Source: Chlamydomonas reinhardtii
Taxonomy: Eukaryota; Chlorophyta; Chlorophyceae; Chlamydomonadales; Chlamydomonadaceae
Assembly (NCBI RefSeq): GCF_000002595.2
Contig: NC_057009.1
Coordinates: 2,071,346 to 2,135,345 of the forward strand
DNA: 64,000 nucleotides
Direction: 5' to 3'
In this document: piece after piece, positions 34,085 to 46,755 of the stretch
Position numbering within the stretch: position 1 is the stretch's first letter
Layout: every line of letters begins with the position of its first letter
The notes under the pieces: model-generated
The model's database searches: none
What the model was told of the DNA's origin: nothing
What the model saw: the letters and a program-made list of their open reading frames with translations, nothing else
Program-made: the position numbers and the translations under genes

Positions 34085-35935
34085 GTTGCCCCTATGCGTC
34101 GGTTTTATTGTCTTTGGGGGGGGATGTGCAACAGCGCCTGCGTAACGTGAGCTCGGTGGCGCAAGCCGGCGCCTGAGGACGAATGTGGGATACGTATTTC
34201 ATCGGGGTGGATGGGTACCACTCGCGCGCGTGCGCCTGCTTGCGTGCTTTGGAACTGGGGACGTGTGATTGACCGCTTGGACTGTGACGCATGTGCGCGC
34301 TTTTACTTACGTGCTTGGTTACGGTGCATGTGTAGCTAACGTAGCAGAATGGAACCCAACGTTCTTGTGTCTTGTCTGTCAGGGAACGTTCCGCCTAGTC
34401 CAGCGACGGTGCTGTAATTCGAATGGTTTAGGCAGATTGCTGATGGCCTTGGACTTGCACGCGTTCCGACATAGTGTGGCAATCTTGGCAACGGTGCCAG
34501 CTGGTCCATATGATTACTGCTGTACGTAGTGCCCTGGGAGGCCCTGTCGGTGCGACGTCAACCCCACAGTGACTCATGTATGGTGTGTGTGGCCTTGTCA
34601 TGAGCAAACACGCCCGTTCTCGCCGTGCGGGCATTGATGCACGTCGAACACACTGTGCAGTGACAAATCTATAGACCGGCATCAAAAGACTCCGGGCGGA
34701 CTTTGAATTCATGTTGAACTGGATGGTCTATACCGTATTTACTATTGACGGTCATCCTTACTGTAATCTCAAGGGTAACCATGTGCTAGTCCGTTGCAGT
34801 GCCACTGCCCTGATATGCTCCACAGCGCCAGCAATCCAGTAGGCAGCACCGTCGACGGGGGTTAGAACGTTTCCGCCGCCCTGCGCGCGCTGCTCAGCCA
34901 AAGCGCGGCATGTGGTGCAGCTGCTGCCTCGCAGCCAGGCAGCCTCCCGCCGCTGAGTCTAAGTGCAGGCTAGCCAAGATGACGACGTCAACAGGGCGTG
35001 TGGGCCCCCGGTTGTATTGGGGTTGGACTGAGGCACAGGACGGGCCACAGCGCGGACGCTTATTCTTCGCTTGCAGCCAGAGCTTGCCAGTTAAATGTGT
35101 CACGCCGTTAGTGGACCCCGAGTTCAGCCCTATACCAGCATACCCGCCTGTTATGCTAGGAAGCAGCGGCGGGGCCGTTTACGTACCGTGTGTGGGCAGT
35201 GGGCGGAATCTTGGAATGACCGGAGGGCTGGCTGACACATCAGCGTTCAGCAGTCTGGGAATCAACGGCGCTTAACGTTACCCTGCGCGCACTTGTGGCG
35301 GGAGTCCAGTCGTCCAACCGCAACTGCATGCACAGGGGGGGTGCGACAAATGCAAGTCAGAATGTCCAAGCCGAGTCTGGACCTGTCCGCGCCAAATGCG
35401 GACCTCCCTTAAGACCGGTCGTGCCGTGCCTTAGACCCCTGCTGTATCCCCGATCCCAACCGGCACCCGTGCTCCATCCACGATCCCTTGCCGCATCTCT
35501 CTCGCCCGCTCCAGTGGCACCCCTTCACACGGCCGCAAGCCCACAACTGTGCCCCCTCACCCGTGCGACCCCACAAGATGCAGAGGGGCATGGGGTACCT
35601 ATCCTACCAATCCTCTGGTCAGCCCAGAATACCAACTTGCTATCCAATGTGCCGCGACCTCCAATCCCAATCCGTGAGGTCCGGGTTCCAATCCTTGCCG
35701 TCCCTATCCCAATCCCTGAAAGCCTGGTTCCAATTCCTGGCCAGTCAAACCCAAGCCTTAAGTGGGGTCCAAGCTATTCTGGCCTTAACCCAATCCACAG
35801 AGGGGTGACCGGCGCCGGGACCAATCCTATACCCCATACCACCCCATCTGAAAGATGCTGGTAGATATAGGGCATGCCTAACCAGCGGCATGTAGGCTAC
35901 AGAGCAGTAGTGAGGCCGAGACGCGTTGGGGAAAG
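34085..35935. other. USP 3' UTR and intergenic region
   Basis: I recognise no gene. A 121-codon frame at 34910-35275 contains GPQRGRLFFAC, loosely like the GR-F-C part of a GRF zinc finger, but lacks the preceding Cys pair. From 35400 to 35830 the sequence has irregular CCCAATCC / CCAATCC repeats without coding signal. Confidence 0.5.
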
Positions 35936-35953
35936 CTAGGATGCGAATATGGT

Positions 35954-35969
35954 GGTGTTGAGAAACACC
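35954..35969 (-). terminator. Histone 3' palindrome of H4 copy 2
   Basis: GGTGTTGAGAAACACC on plus, GGTGTTTCTCAACACC on the sense strand, 112 bases beyond the H4 stop. Confidence 0.9.
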
Positions 35970-36080
35970 GAGTTTGGATGAAGAGGCAGGCAGCCCGGGG
36001 AAGGGGCAAGTCACGGTGGAACCGTGCCGTGAACTCCCACAGCTGCCGCCCGAGCTTGGCAGCAGCGGCGCAGAAGCCGC

Positions 36081-37056
<976 letters not shown>

Positions 37057-37121
37057 GCGTGCTGCCCAGACCGTCAGGTTTGCGCCTTGCAGGGGTGGTG
37101 CTCTACCACTCAACAAAACTC

Positions 37122-37137
37122 GGTGTTTCTCAACACC
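37122..37137 (+). terminator. Histone 3' palindrome of H3 copy 2
   Basis: GGTGTTTCTCAACACC, 65 bases past the H3 stop. Confidence 0.9.
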
Positions 37138-37139
37138 AC

Positions 37140-39239
37140 CTAAGCAACGGCACAGGATATGTATTTGAATGCGTGTGGATCTGTTGTCTGATTGTATCAG
37201 CATAGCGTGATGGACCTTTATCTCACGGGAAGGGTGCGGTTCACACGGCAGCGCAGGCGTGAAGACTCCCTGTGTCAGTAGCCGGTAGTGCAAAATCAAG
37301 CAATCTGGAATCTTTTACATGGCGCAAGTGCAGGACGGCCTATCCTTGTAGGGAGCGGGGGCAAGGATACCTACCATATGACCCTGGCAGGTGGCCGAGC
37401 AGGTGTTGTCCAGATACCGTTGATCGCCCGCGCTTGGTGGGCCACTTGTTTGCAGCTAAGACCAAGGCACGGCAGAGCTGTGTTACCTTTGCGTGCCGTG
37501 TGCCGTTGAAGGGGGTTCCGTCCTGAGTATGTCGTCTGTGCTCGTTACCCCAGCCCATCGTTGCCGGCCGTGGGTCCGTTGAGTTTGGCGCGCTCAGCGC
37601 GCGCCACCAGGGGTTGTAGGGATGTGCGATGGGACAGTGTCAAGGCAGGTTGGTGAAGTCCCGCAGGGTGCAGCTAATTCCCAGAACCCAGAAGATGGCA
37701 AACAATTTGCAACGGCAGGGCAGGAGTGCGCGGCTGGTCGAACGCCGGAGTTACTGTACCGAAAGGTTGCTGGCTGGCTGGAAGTTTGCTGATGCGCATT
37801 GCTCACGCCCGGGCTCCCGGCCAGGCGATAGCACCACACAGACAAACCGCAACGCCACACTCGCGATGCAGAGCCGCAGCGCACCTGCGGAAGGTGACCA
37901 GCGGATGAGCAACAAGGCACCCACAGAGAAAATGCGAACAGAATGCACCAAAGCAATGGCCGGGCGACAGTATGACAAGCAGGGGCAAAAACAGGGGTTG
38001 TAGGGATGAAGGTGCAGCGCGTGCTGGCGTGAATGAGGCCGTTGGTCGCGCCCAGCGCCACCATGTGGCCACCATGCAGTCCGTTGGCGTGCCTGAAGAC
38101 GGCGTGAGCGGCAGGGAGACAGCAAGCCAGCAGCAGTGGCAGCAGTGGTGGCGGTCGCCCGACTCGACCCGTTCGTGATGCGTGTGGGAGTTCGCCCTGG
38201 GAGGTGGCTCTGCGAACGTCACGACCTGGCCACAAACTTCACACACTCCCCTGCTCTCCCTTCAATATCAAGTGGGTCGCCTTACTTCTTACCTGTTAAC
38301 GCTCACCGACTTCCGTTGGTGGCGCCGATAGAAAGAAAGCAGGTCATAACACGTGGCGGATCCGAAGGATGGACCCGGACAGTGCACCCGGTACGCCGGG
38401 ACACCGGCACTCGCGTGCAGGGCGTGGCGTTGCCCGCCACAACCCAGCTACGAATTATTATCTGATTTTGCATTAGGTCACGACAAAGGCTCAGCGGCTC
38501 GACTGTCTCAGCTGACTCGATTGTCCATTCGAGTGAGCCACGGTGTGAAGAGCGGTTATGAAACCGTCGCAACCTGAACTGCGCTGTGCGGGGAAGCTGT
38601 AAGTGCGCTCTCGCGGGGATACCACCGGGGATGTGATAAGGTGTAATTGTTACAATAAGCTCTGCAATAGAACCGTGCTGCGGAAGGGTGCATGGACATG
38701 CTCGCCCGCACGTGCTGACGCCGTGCGCACGGCGGGAAAACAACACAATGCTACAGGGATCTTCTCTGGCTCCTTAATGACTGATTTTGAATGGTGTGTT
38801 GGCTGTCACTTATTGTAACGACGACGCCGCACATTCGTTGGAAGGTGCGAGCGTCGGCTCGGGGACGGTAACCCGAGTACCGGGACGGTGTCCCCCTGGC
38901 GACGGTTAAAGTAACCCCCGTACGCGTCGCTAGCTTTTAAGCCGGTCACGATGTCTCCCTGTGTTCAGACAAACTTATTCTACTGTTTGCAATTCAGTTT
39001 AGGCGGAGCTTTATTAGAAGGTGGGGGCGGGAATGATTCGAAGTCACTTGCTTGCGTCTGCCCCGGATGTTCGCGCGCGAGTGAGACAGCCGATAATGCA
39101 CGGACGACACAATTTGAGCAACACGATTGAATTATTTTGCCTTTGCATAAGATATCATCTCATACTGGCCTGCTCTGCTGTGCTTACACTGGCGCTTGTT
39201 TGCATGCCGACGTTCAGGCCCTTCATCAACGGACATAAC
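37140..39239. other. Intergenic between H3 copy 2 and beta-propeller gene
   Basis: Only 37140 to about 37295 has a counterpart in the left locus (18395-18560, inverted). The rest, to the gene start, is absent there. No gene is recognised; frames of 120-150 codons here show no family features. Confidence 0.5.
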
Positions 39240-41567
39240 ATGGACCCAAGGCTTCGTGCAGCGATGGGCCTGGCCCTGTTGGTCGCCCTGGCCGCGACTG
39301 TGTGCGATGCCCGTCGCGAGCTGTCGATGATGAAGGTTATGCCGCGGGCCGTCTACACGCAGACCAACGACCCTGCCGGCAACCAGGTGAGAGCGGTCGC
39401 GCGCGGTGTCTGGCAGAGTGTTTAGCTCGTGATGTGCTCGGATGCTGTGCTGCAAATGTGTGCCCAGTATCGCTTTCAGTCTCTGGCCTTGAAGGTCTCT
39501 GTCTCCCCATGCGCGCGCCACCAGCCGCCAATGGGCACTGTTGCAGGCGTGCGGGCTCACACACGCACGCCAGCTGCCATGATGCACCCTGCACCTCTGC
39601 GCTCCCCTCCCATTCCCCACCCTGTGTCCCCGCCCCATCCACCACCCGCCAGATTGTGGCTATCATGTTCGACGCCTCGAGCGGCATGCTGGTCGGGAAC
39701 ATGACCACGCGCACGCCGACAGGCGGCATGGGCGCCGCCGGCCTGGGGGCTAACGGGCAGCCCGTCACCGCCGATGGCCTGTTCTCACAGGTGAGTAATG
39801 GGCATGGGAAACTGGTAGACCAGGATGAGAACTGCGCATGTTTTGTTCTGTCTTGTCAGCCAGCGAGCGGTCAGCGTGAGAGCGCGTGCGCATGGATGCC
39901 ACGTGCCTGTGTCTGATCAACTCAACCCCGCGGCACCTACTGCCTGTCCAACTGTATTGGTGGCTATCCTCCAACTATCGTCTTGCCTGCAGGGCGCCGT
40001 TGCTATCTCCGGCAGCTGGCTCTTCGCCGTGAACGGTGGCTCCAACACCCTCAGCCTCTTCCGCATCTCCGACTCCGACCCCACCACCCTCATGTTGGTC
40101 GGCACCCCCGTCGACACGCTTGGTGATTTCCCCGTCTCCGTGACCTACTCGGCCAAGTGCAAGACCGCCTGTGTGCTCAATGGCGGCAAGCGGGACGGTG
40201 TGTCATGCTTCGCCGTGTCCGCCACTGGTCTGAAGCCTCTGGACGCTAGCCCACGCCCCGTGGGTCTGGGCCAGAGCGCCAACCCGCCCACCGGCCCTCC
40301 CTCCACCGCGTCGATGATTGCCTTCAACCCCAAGGTGGGTGCGCGCGTGTGTGAGCACGCGTGGGTGCGTTGGTCGGTGGGTGGTGCAAACCTTGCTCTT
40401 GCTCATAGCTGCATGCGTCTTCCTGGCATACACCCATCCCTGCCTGTCCGCACTAATGGTCTTGTGGTGTTCCACTGATCCTGCTAACTCACGTTTGTGG
40501 TATGCGCGGCGTCTGACGCCTCCCTCATGCAGGGTGACATCCTGGCTGTCACCATCAAGGGCAATCTGAATGACAACCGCCTGGGCTACATCGGACTCTA
40601 CCGTGTCAGCAAGACGGGCATGGTGTCGCGCACGCAGTGAGTCAGGCATACAGGCGTGTGTGTTTACGGCCTATATGTCTGGCCCACTCTGCCCCTTGAA
40701 TTGCTCTATACACGCACCGCCACACGCCCGCCGCTTTGTCAGTGCCAGCATACAAACTCTCGAACCTGTGCTTTCGATTCCACAGGAGCCGCGCCTACTC
40801 CATCTTCACCTCCCAGCCTGTGGGCGCCGGCGCCTCCATGATCGGCTTCCTGCCTTTTGGCTTCGCCTGGGTCGACGACATGACCCTGTCCATCTCCGAC
40901 CCCTCCGTGGGCGCCGTCACGCTGTGCATCAGCAGCCGCGACCCCATGCTTGCCTCCATCCCCGTCTACAAGACTGACATGGCTGGCGGCTACGCCCCCG
41001 CCGTCTTCACCCTGCCCGAGGCCGCGCCCTGCTGGGCCGCCTACTCCGACGCCAGCGGCTGCGCCTACATTGCGGACGCTGCTACGGGCACGCTGGTGGA
41101 GATTATGCCCAAGTCTGGCGGCAAGCTGCGGTCCGTGTTCAATGTGACCAGCGCGTTCGGCATCACTCTTGGTGAGCGGGGCAGCTGGGGCATTGGACGC
41201 GTGTGGAAGGTACCAGGCGCCTGGGGCGGGGGTAACTAACGTGTCAGCAGTGCAGGTTTTCGGCAAGGACAAGGACTGGCATGGAAGCAGTGCCGCGCCC
41301 AATCAATGCGCATGCGCGTCAGCGTTGTGGTACTGGCCCTTGCTGACCTGTCACACTTGTGTTGTGTCTCACGCCCCCACAGGCAGCACCCCCGCCAACA
41401 CCTACGGCCTGCTGGACACCGCCGCGGCGGGTGATCTGCTGTTCTCCGTGTCGCCCCGCTCGGGCTCGGTGGTGGTGGTGGACGTCAGCGGCGGCTCCAT
41501 GGCGCCGCGCCAGCTGCTGGCAGCCGGCCTGCCCGTCTCCAGCATGGGTTTGGCCGTGGCGTGCTAG
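39240..41567 (+). CDS. Secreted lactonase-like beta-propeller protein, 433 aa, six exons
   Basis: Exons 39240-39386, 39653-39790, 39993-40334, 40533-40636, 40786-41171, 41383-41567; total 1302 bases, all phases match. The N-terminus MDPRLRAAMGLALLVALAAT followed by VCDA is a clear signal peptide. The mature part starts with RAVYTQTNDPAGNQIVAIMF and repeats blade-like strands, each with Gly/Asn turns (WLFAVNGGSNTLSLFRI; GYIGLYRVSK; LLFSVSPRSGSVVVVDVSGG). This pattern resembles the 7-bladed lactonase / 3-carboxymuconate-cyclase-like family; enzyme activity is not implied. Several Cys suggest an extracellular disulfide-bonded protein. It lies between the H4-H3 and H2A-H2B pairs, and its last exon is duplicated inverted at 18174-18358. 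TGTAA at 41757-41761 gives a ~190-base 3' UTR. Confidence 0.85.
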
Positions 41568-41933
41568 GTGGTTTTGCCTGTCGTGAGTAACATGTTACCG
41601 GATAGCCTGCAAGACAGCTGCTTTGGTTTTAGATGCGACTTGTAGTACGTGATACTGTATAGTGGTTTGTGCAGGGGCGATCTTACAGCAGTGGGCACGT
41701 GGGCTTGCGCGTGCTTTCGTGCCGGCCGTGAGCAATGGCACGCACAGCTTCCCAAATGTAAAATACAATCTGCCAGAGTAATATGGGCCCCCTGGCCCTG
41801 CTCCAAGTGTGAACGATTGAGCAGGGTAGGGGCATGGGGGAAACGCCCATCCAACCTTGCAAGTGGGCGGCCCCAGAGCACTCTTGACACCCGTTACCCA
41901 AACCCTGAACACCCGAAGTGACACGTGAATGGT

Positions 41934-41949
41934 GGTGTTGATAAACACC
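41934..41949 (-). terminator. Histone 3' palindrome of H2A copy 2
   Basis: The sense (minus) strand reads GGTGTTTATCAACACC, the same TATC loop as H2A copy 1. Confidence 0.9.
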
Positions 41950-42010
41950 GAGTTTGAGGGAAGCAGCGTGACAGCTGTAGCTACACGCGTGCAGCGAAGC
42001 GTGAGCCCGC

Positions 42011-42409
42011 TTACACGGCGGCAGAGCCGTCCTCGGCCTTGCCGCCCTTAGTCTTCTTGGGCAGCAGCACTGCGTGGATGTTGGGCAGCACGCCGCCCGA
42101 GGCGATGGTCACCTCGCCCAGCAGCTTGCCCAGCTCCTCATCGTTGCGAATGGCCAGCTGGATGTGGCGGGGCACGATGCGGTTCTTCTTGTTGTCGCGG
42201 GCGGCGTTGCCGGCCAGCTCCAGCACCTCAGCGGTCAGGTACTCAAGCACGGCGGCCAGGTACACGGGCGCGCCGGCACCGATGCGCTCAGCGTACTTGC
42301 CCTTCTTCAGGTAGCGCGCAATGCGGCCCACAGGGAACTGCAGGCCGGCCTTGGCGCTGCGGCTCACGGCCTTCTTGCCAGAGGTCTTGCCCTTGCCGCG
42401 ACCAGCCAT
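42011..42409 (-). CDS. H2A: Histone H2A, copy 2
   Basis: Intronless canonical H2A of 132 residues, protein identical to copy 1, with a few synonymous differences. The start at 42409 (MAGRGKGK) is preferred over an upstream in-frame ATG that would run into the TATA box (sense CTATAAATAC, 42500-42491). Divergent from H2B at 42686. It converges on the beta-propeller gene, whose 3' UTR ends about 170 bases away. Confidence 0.97.
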   Translation of the reverse strand: MAGRGKGKTSGKKAVSRSAKAGLQFPVGRIARYLKKGKYAERIGAGAPVYLAAVLEYLTAEVLELAGNAARDNKKNRIVPRHIQLAIRNDEELGKLLGEVTIASGGVLPNIHAVLLPKKTKGGKAEDGSAAV

Positions 42410-42490
42410 TGTGTTGGGTTGGAGTTGAAGAAAGAGAGAATTAACGAGTTGCGGATGTGGAACTTTATTTGAGTTGCAGAGAAGCGCCTC

Positions 42491-42616
42491 GTATTTATAG
42501 ACGAGTCCCTGGGCGCGACGGCTCGCCCTGGTCAAGCGGTCAACGCGAAGTGTCGGTTGGTCAAACAACCGCTCGCCTCACCCTGGCCACCCCGATGCCG
42601 ACTCCAGCAATAAATA
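42491..42616. promoter_or_regulatory. Divergent H2A/H2B promoter, copy 2
   Basis: Outward TATA boxes at 42491-42500 (H2A, minus) and near 42608-42616 (H2B, plus, CAATAAATAG). Sequence is nearly the reverse complement of 17031-17158, including the GGTCAA/TTGACC motifs. Confidence 0.75.
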
Positions 42617-42685
42617 GCGCATTGTCATTCAGTGCGATTATCCCAAGACACTCAGTACCTCCGCCGCATTAACAAGTCTATCAAT

Positions 42686-43147
42686 ATGGCCCCCAAGAAG
42701 GACGAGAAGCCCGCGACCGCCGAGGCCGGCGCCGAGGCCCCTGCCAAGGCTGAGGCCAAGCCCAAGGCCGAGAAGGCCGCCAAGAAGGCCAAGAAGGAGC
42801 CCTCCAAGAAGGCTGCCAAGGAGCCCAAGGGCGACGGCGAGAAGAAGGACAAGAAGAAGAAGAAGAGCGCCGTGGAGACCTACAAGCTGTACATCTACAA
42901 GGTGCTCAAGCAGGTGCACCCCGACACCGGCATCAGCAGCAAGGCCATGTCCATCATGAACAGCTTCATCAACGACATCTTTGAGAAGGTGGCCACCGAG
43001 GCCTCCAAGCTGAGCCGGTACAACAAGAAGCCCACCGTGACCTCCCGCGAGATCCAGACCGCCGTGCGCCTGGTGCTGCCCGGCGAGCTGGCCAAGCACG
43101 CGGTGTCGGAGGGCACCAAGGCCGTGACCAAGTTCACCTCGGGCTAA
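42686..43147 (+). CDS. H2B: Histone H2B, copy 2
   Basis: Intronless, 153 residues, the same as copy 1 except Glu for Asp in PAKAEAKPK. The start at 42686 (MAPKKDEK) is chosen over an in-frame upstream ATG lying in the 5' UTR, because H2B proteins begin with this short Pro/Lys tail. Confidence 0.97.
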   Translation: MAPKKDEKPATAEAGAEAPAKAEAKPKAEKAAKKAKKEPSKKAAKEPKGDGEKKDKKKKKSAVETYKLYIYKVLKQVHPDTGISSKAMSIMNSFINDIFEKVATEASKLSRYNKKPTVTSREIQTAVRLVLPGELAKHAVSEGTKAVTKFTSG

Positions 43148-43193
43148 GCGCGCTCAGAGGCTGGACCTTGTCTTCTACCCCATACATAAACTC

Positions 43194-43209
43194 GGTGTTT
43201 TTCAACACC
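43194..43209 (+). terminator. Histone 3' palindrome of H2B copy 2
   Basis: GGTGTTTTTCAACACC; the loop is TTTC rather than TCTC in this copy. Confidence 0.88.
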
Positions 43210-43210
43210 A

Positions 43211-43504
43211 CCTTCACACGGGACGTACTGTAGGGTTGCAGCAGCTGGCGTGGGGAGCGGGTGAGCGGCACTAGCGAGTACTGAGCAGGGAAGGGACGTT
43301 GAAACGGGGGAGGGCTGCACGAGTGCCTGCGCTTTACAGCACTGCTGGCCAGCGGACCTTCACATGGGATGTACTGTAGGGTTGCAGCAGCTAGCGTGGG
43401 GAGCGATTAAGCGGCACTAGCGAGTACTGAGCAGGGAAGGGACGTTGAAACGGGGGAGGGCTGCACGAGTGCCTGCGCTTTACAGCACTGGTGGCCAGCG
43501 GACC
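43211..43504. repeat. Tandem duplication, two ~147-bp units
   Basis: Unit 1 is 43211-43356 and unit 2 is 43357-43504, with period 146. Both contain GTACTGTAGGGTTGCAGCAG and end near CCAGCGGACC. They differ at only a handful of positions. The first 15 or so bases of unit 1 are also conserved downstream of H2B copy 1, so the duplication arose from H2B flanking sequence. Confidence 0.85.
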
Positions 43505-43545
43505 GGGGTGCGGATTGGCCGGGCCAGGCAGAAACCAGCACTGGA

Positions 43546-43586
43546 CCGATACAGGTACCGGTATGGGCCGATACAGGTACCGGTAT
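43546..43586. repeat. 20-bp direct repeat with ACCGGT core
   Basis: CCGATACAGGTACCGGTATG occurs twice with a short join. Each half is partly palindromic (GGTACC, ACCGGT). Confidence 0.7.
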
Positions 43587-43809
43587 GTAAGGGCAGCAGG
43601 CGTGGGTGTGGGGTGGGGATGTGAGGTACACGCCTTTAGTTGGCAGCGATAGCATTCCGAGTACCTTATTGTAAGACAAGCCAAAAGAGCAGCAAGGTCT
43701 TGTCAGCCACCGAAGCATCAACCACAGGGATGCCCCAAGCCACTTCTCCGTGTGCGAGTCTGGGCATCCCGGCGCCTCTAGCTTCATGATACCCATCATT
43801 TATGAACAC

Positions 43810-43825
43810 GGTACTTCTCAACACC
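43810..43825 (+). other. Degenerate histone-like 3' palindrome without a gene
   Basis: GGTACTTCTCAACACC differs from the consensus hairpin at three positions that weaken the stem. No histone frame is near it. Confidence 0.35.
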
Positions 43826-45008
43826 CATCAGCACCACCAGTCTTTGAAATGGACTGGCGCCAGGACGCAGTTGACTCAGATGAGAGACAGGTGGAGAACA
43901 GGCTTCCATGAGGACAGGGGCCATCAGTCCATCATGGGGTTGTGACAAGGGCGGGCAGGTGCGTGCTTTGATGCCACGTTTCCATGCACTGTGTCATGTC
44001 CAGGGCTTGCATCTTCCAGGGGTAGGCCGCCGCCGCTGGCGAGTAGGGCCCTAACCAGGTTCTCGCCCACGGCATTCAGCAAGGGTGCCCCTGGCAATCT
44101 GGCTGGCATCCAGGGGCCCATGAATGCCTAGTTCTTAGCGTTTGGGGCGGCTACGCCCCCGCACCCCCCCCCCCCGGAAGAGATACTTGGCGAGATTCGG
44201 GGACCGTATGCAGCCCCACGCGGCGAGAGTGCACCCCCGGAAATGCCCAATCTTCCTCGCCCAAGGGCCTACATTGGGGGCCGCTTGTTGCCGCTCCCCG
44301 AAGATGGTCGTGTTGTTACAGTATATCTGGGCGGCGGCTCCGCCGCCGTATGTAATAAGGAAGAGAGCCCCGCAAGCAACTCCTTGGGGGAGGCCCGCTC
44401 TTGTAACCAGTGCGATCTTCGGGGTTGGGAGGCGAGCCCGAACCGCCGTGTGGCCGCACAGATAGAGCGTAGCGAGGGACCTTCACTACCTTTTTGTTCA
44501 CGGCAGCCCTGCCGCGGGGTTGCAACTATGGACCCCAGCCCACCATGGCAAACGTACACACGCACTCTCAGAACCCTCCAGGAAAACTTGGTTTCTGACG
44601 ACTCCCTACGCTGGGGTAGGATAGCGCAGGCACCACCAGCAAGGTTTCCGCTCGCTCCAGCGGCCAAGCATAGCCAGTTGCGGAACACACCCAAACACAT
44701 TGGTAAAGCTGTCCAACGCTCTGTTTTCCTGAAGGCTGTAACCCGAGACCGCTTTCGAGCAACTCCACCACCGGCCCCCGGTGGTCTGACCTCTTAGGGC
44801 AGGGTGAAGCACTGCCCGCACCAACGTAATCACGAGAACTGCACTTGGTGCAGCAGTTGGCTGCAGCAGGGTTGTGGTCTAAGTATACGGTAGAATCGGC
44901 ACGGCACCTTGCTCTTAGGGACCCCAGGCTCATCCAGCACCCAAGTCCCCTGCGTGAAGCACCCACGACGCCGAGACGCGTTGGGGAAAGCTAGGATGCG
45001 AGCATGGT

Positions 45009-45024
45009 GGTGTTGAGAAACACC
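45009..45024 (-). terminator. Histone 3' palindrome of H4 copy 3
   Basis: The sense strand reads GGTGTTTCTCAACACC. The 36 bases beyond it (GCCGAGACGCGTTGGGGAAA and on) match the flank of H4 copy 2. Confidence 0.9.
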
Positions 45025-45135
45025 GAGTTTGGAGGAAGAGGCAGGCAGCCCGGGGAAGGGGCAAGTCACGGTGGATCCGTGCCGTGACCGCCCACAGCCG
45101 CCGCCCGAGCTTGGCAGCAGCAGCGCAGAAGCCGC

Positions 45136-46117
<982 letters not shown>

Positions 46118-46155
46118 GCGTGCTGCCGCCTGGGCTGCGCTTAACCAAAAAACTC

Positions 46156-46171
46156 GGTGTTTCTCAACACC
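46156..46171 (+). terminator. Histone 3' palindrome of H3 copy 3
   Basis: GGTGTTTCTCAACACC, only 38 bases after the stop, closer than in copy 2. Homology with copy 2 is patchy between stop and hairpin and ends after it. Confidence 0.9.
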
Positions 46172-46174
46172 ACC

Positions 46175-46755
46175 TTTCAACGCAACGATGTCTCCATTCT
46201 GGGCTTGAAACCTCGTTGGGCTTCTGAGGTTCTGATGTGGCATCAGAGGAGGCCCGCATGTTGACGCATGATGTCCTCGCTGCCCGTTCTGTCCCCATCG
46301 ACAAAGCGTCACGCTGCCTCTGCCCTTCACGACCAAGGACCACAAAAAACGATGCCTCCGCAACGTCTTGCACCCCCAAGCCATGAAGTGAACACGCCTC
46401 CCGCATTTCGCTTGCATCCGCACATCAGCTTGGCAACGAGTCACACCAATAGTACCGTACTTGCATACATAGGGACCTGACGCAATGCGCGCCGGCGCCG
46501 CCAGAATGGCGATTTATTGCGTACATTGGCAAGTGTTATCGGCATGTGTCACTGACACGCGTCAGGTATTCAAGGTCCAAGCCAGGGTTCCTTGGTAGCA
46601 AGGCTTCCGCGCCGCACGCACGTCACAACGCACGAATGGGCCCCCCAAAATCGCCGAGCTCTTCTTCACTTCTGGTCAAAAGCATGTCAAAATCCAAGGA
46701 CATGATGGAGCCTTGGCCTCAATGCCGCCGCCACCCAGCGCCGCCATGCCTGGCG
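46175..46755. other. Intergenic between H3 copy 3 and kinase gene
   Basis: Convergent 3' flanks. Nothing recognisable. Confidence 0.5.

Larger units (their letters stand above)
43505..44970. other. Intergenic between H2B copy 2 and H4 copy 3, possible transposon remnant
   Basis: No gene seen. At 44143-44158 and 44330-44347 there are GC hairpins (GGGGCGGCTACGCCCC; GGCGGCGGCTCCGCCGCC). CCCCGAAGATGGTCG near 44297 is inverted at GCGATCTTCGGGG, about 44412. Such hairpins are common in volvocine transposon remnants. No ends or target duplication found. Confidence 0.35.

Noticed and set aside
34910-35275. 121-codon frame with a GPQRGRLFFAC segment resembling a GRF zinc finger
   Set aside because: The first Cys pair and the terminal aromatic part are missing and no splice context supports it. 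Kept only as a note in the intergenic entry.
35295-35864. 189-codon Pro-rich frame
   Set aside because: Driven by CCAATCC-type repeats. No start context, splice signals or family resemblance.
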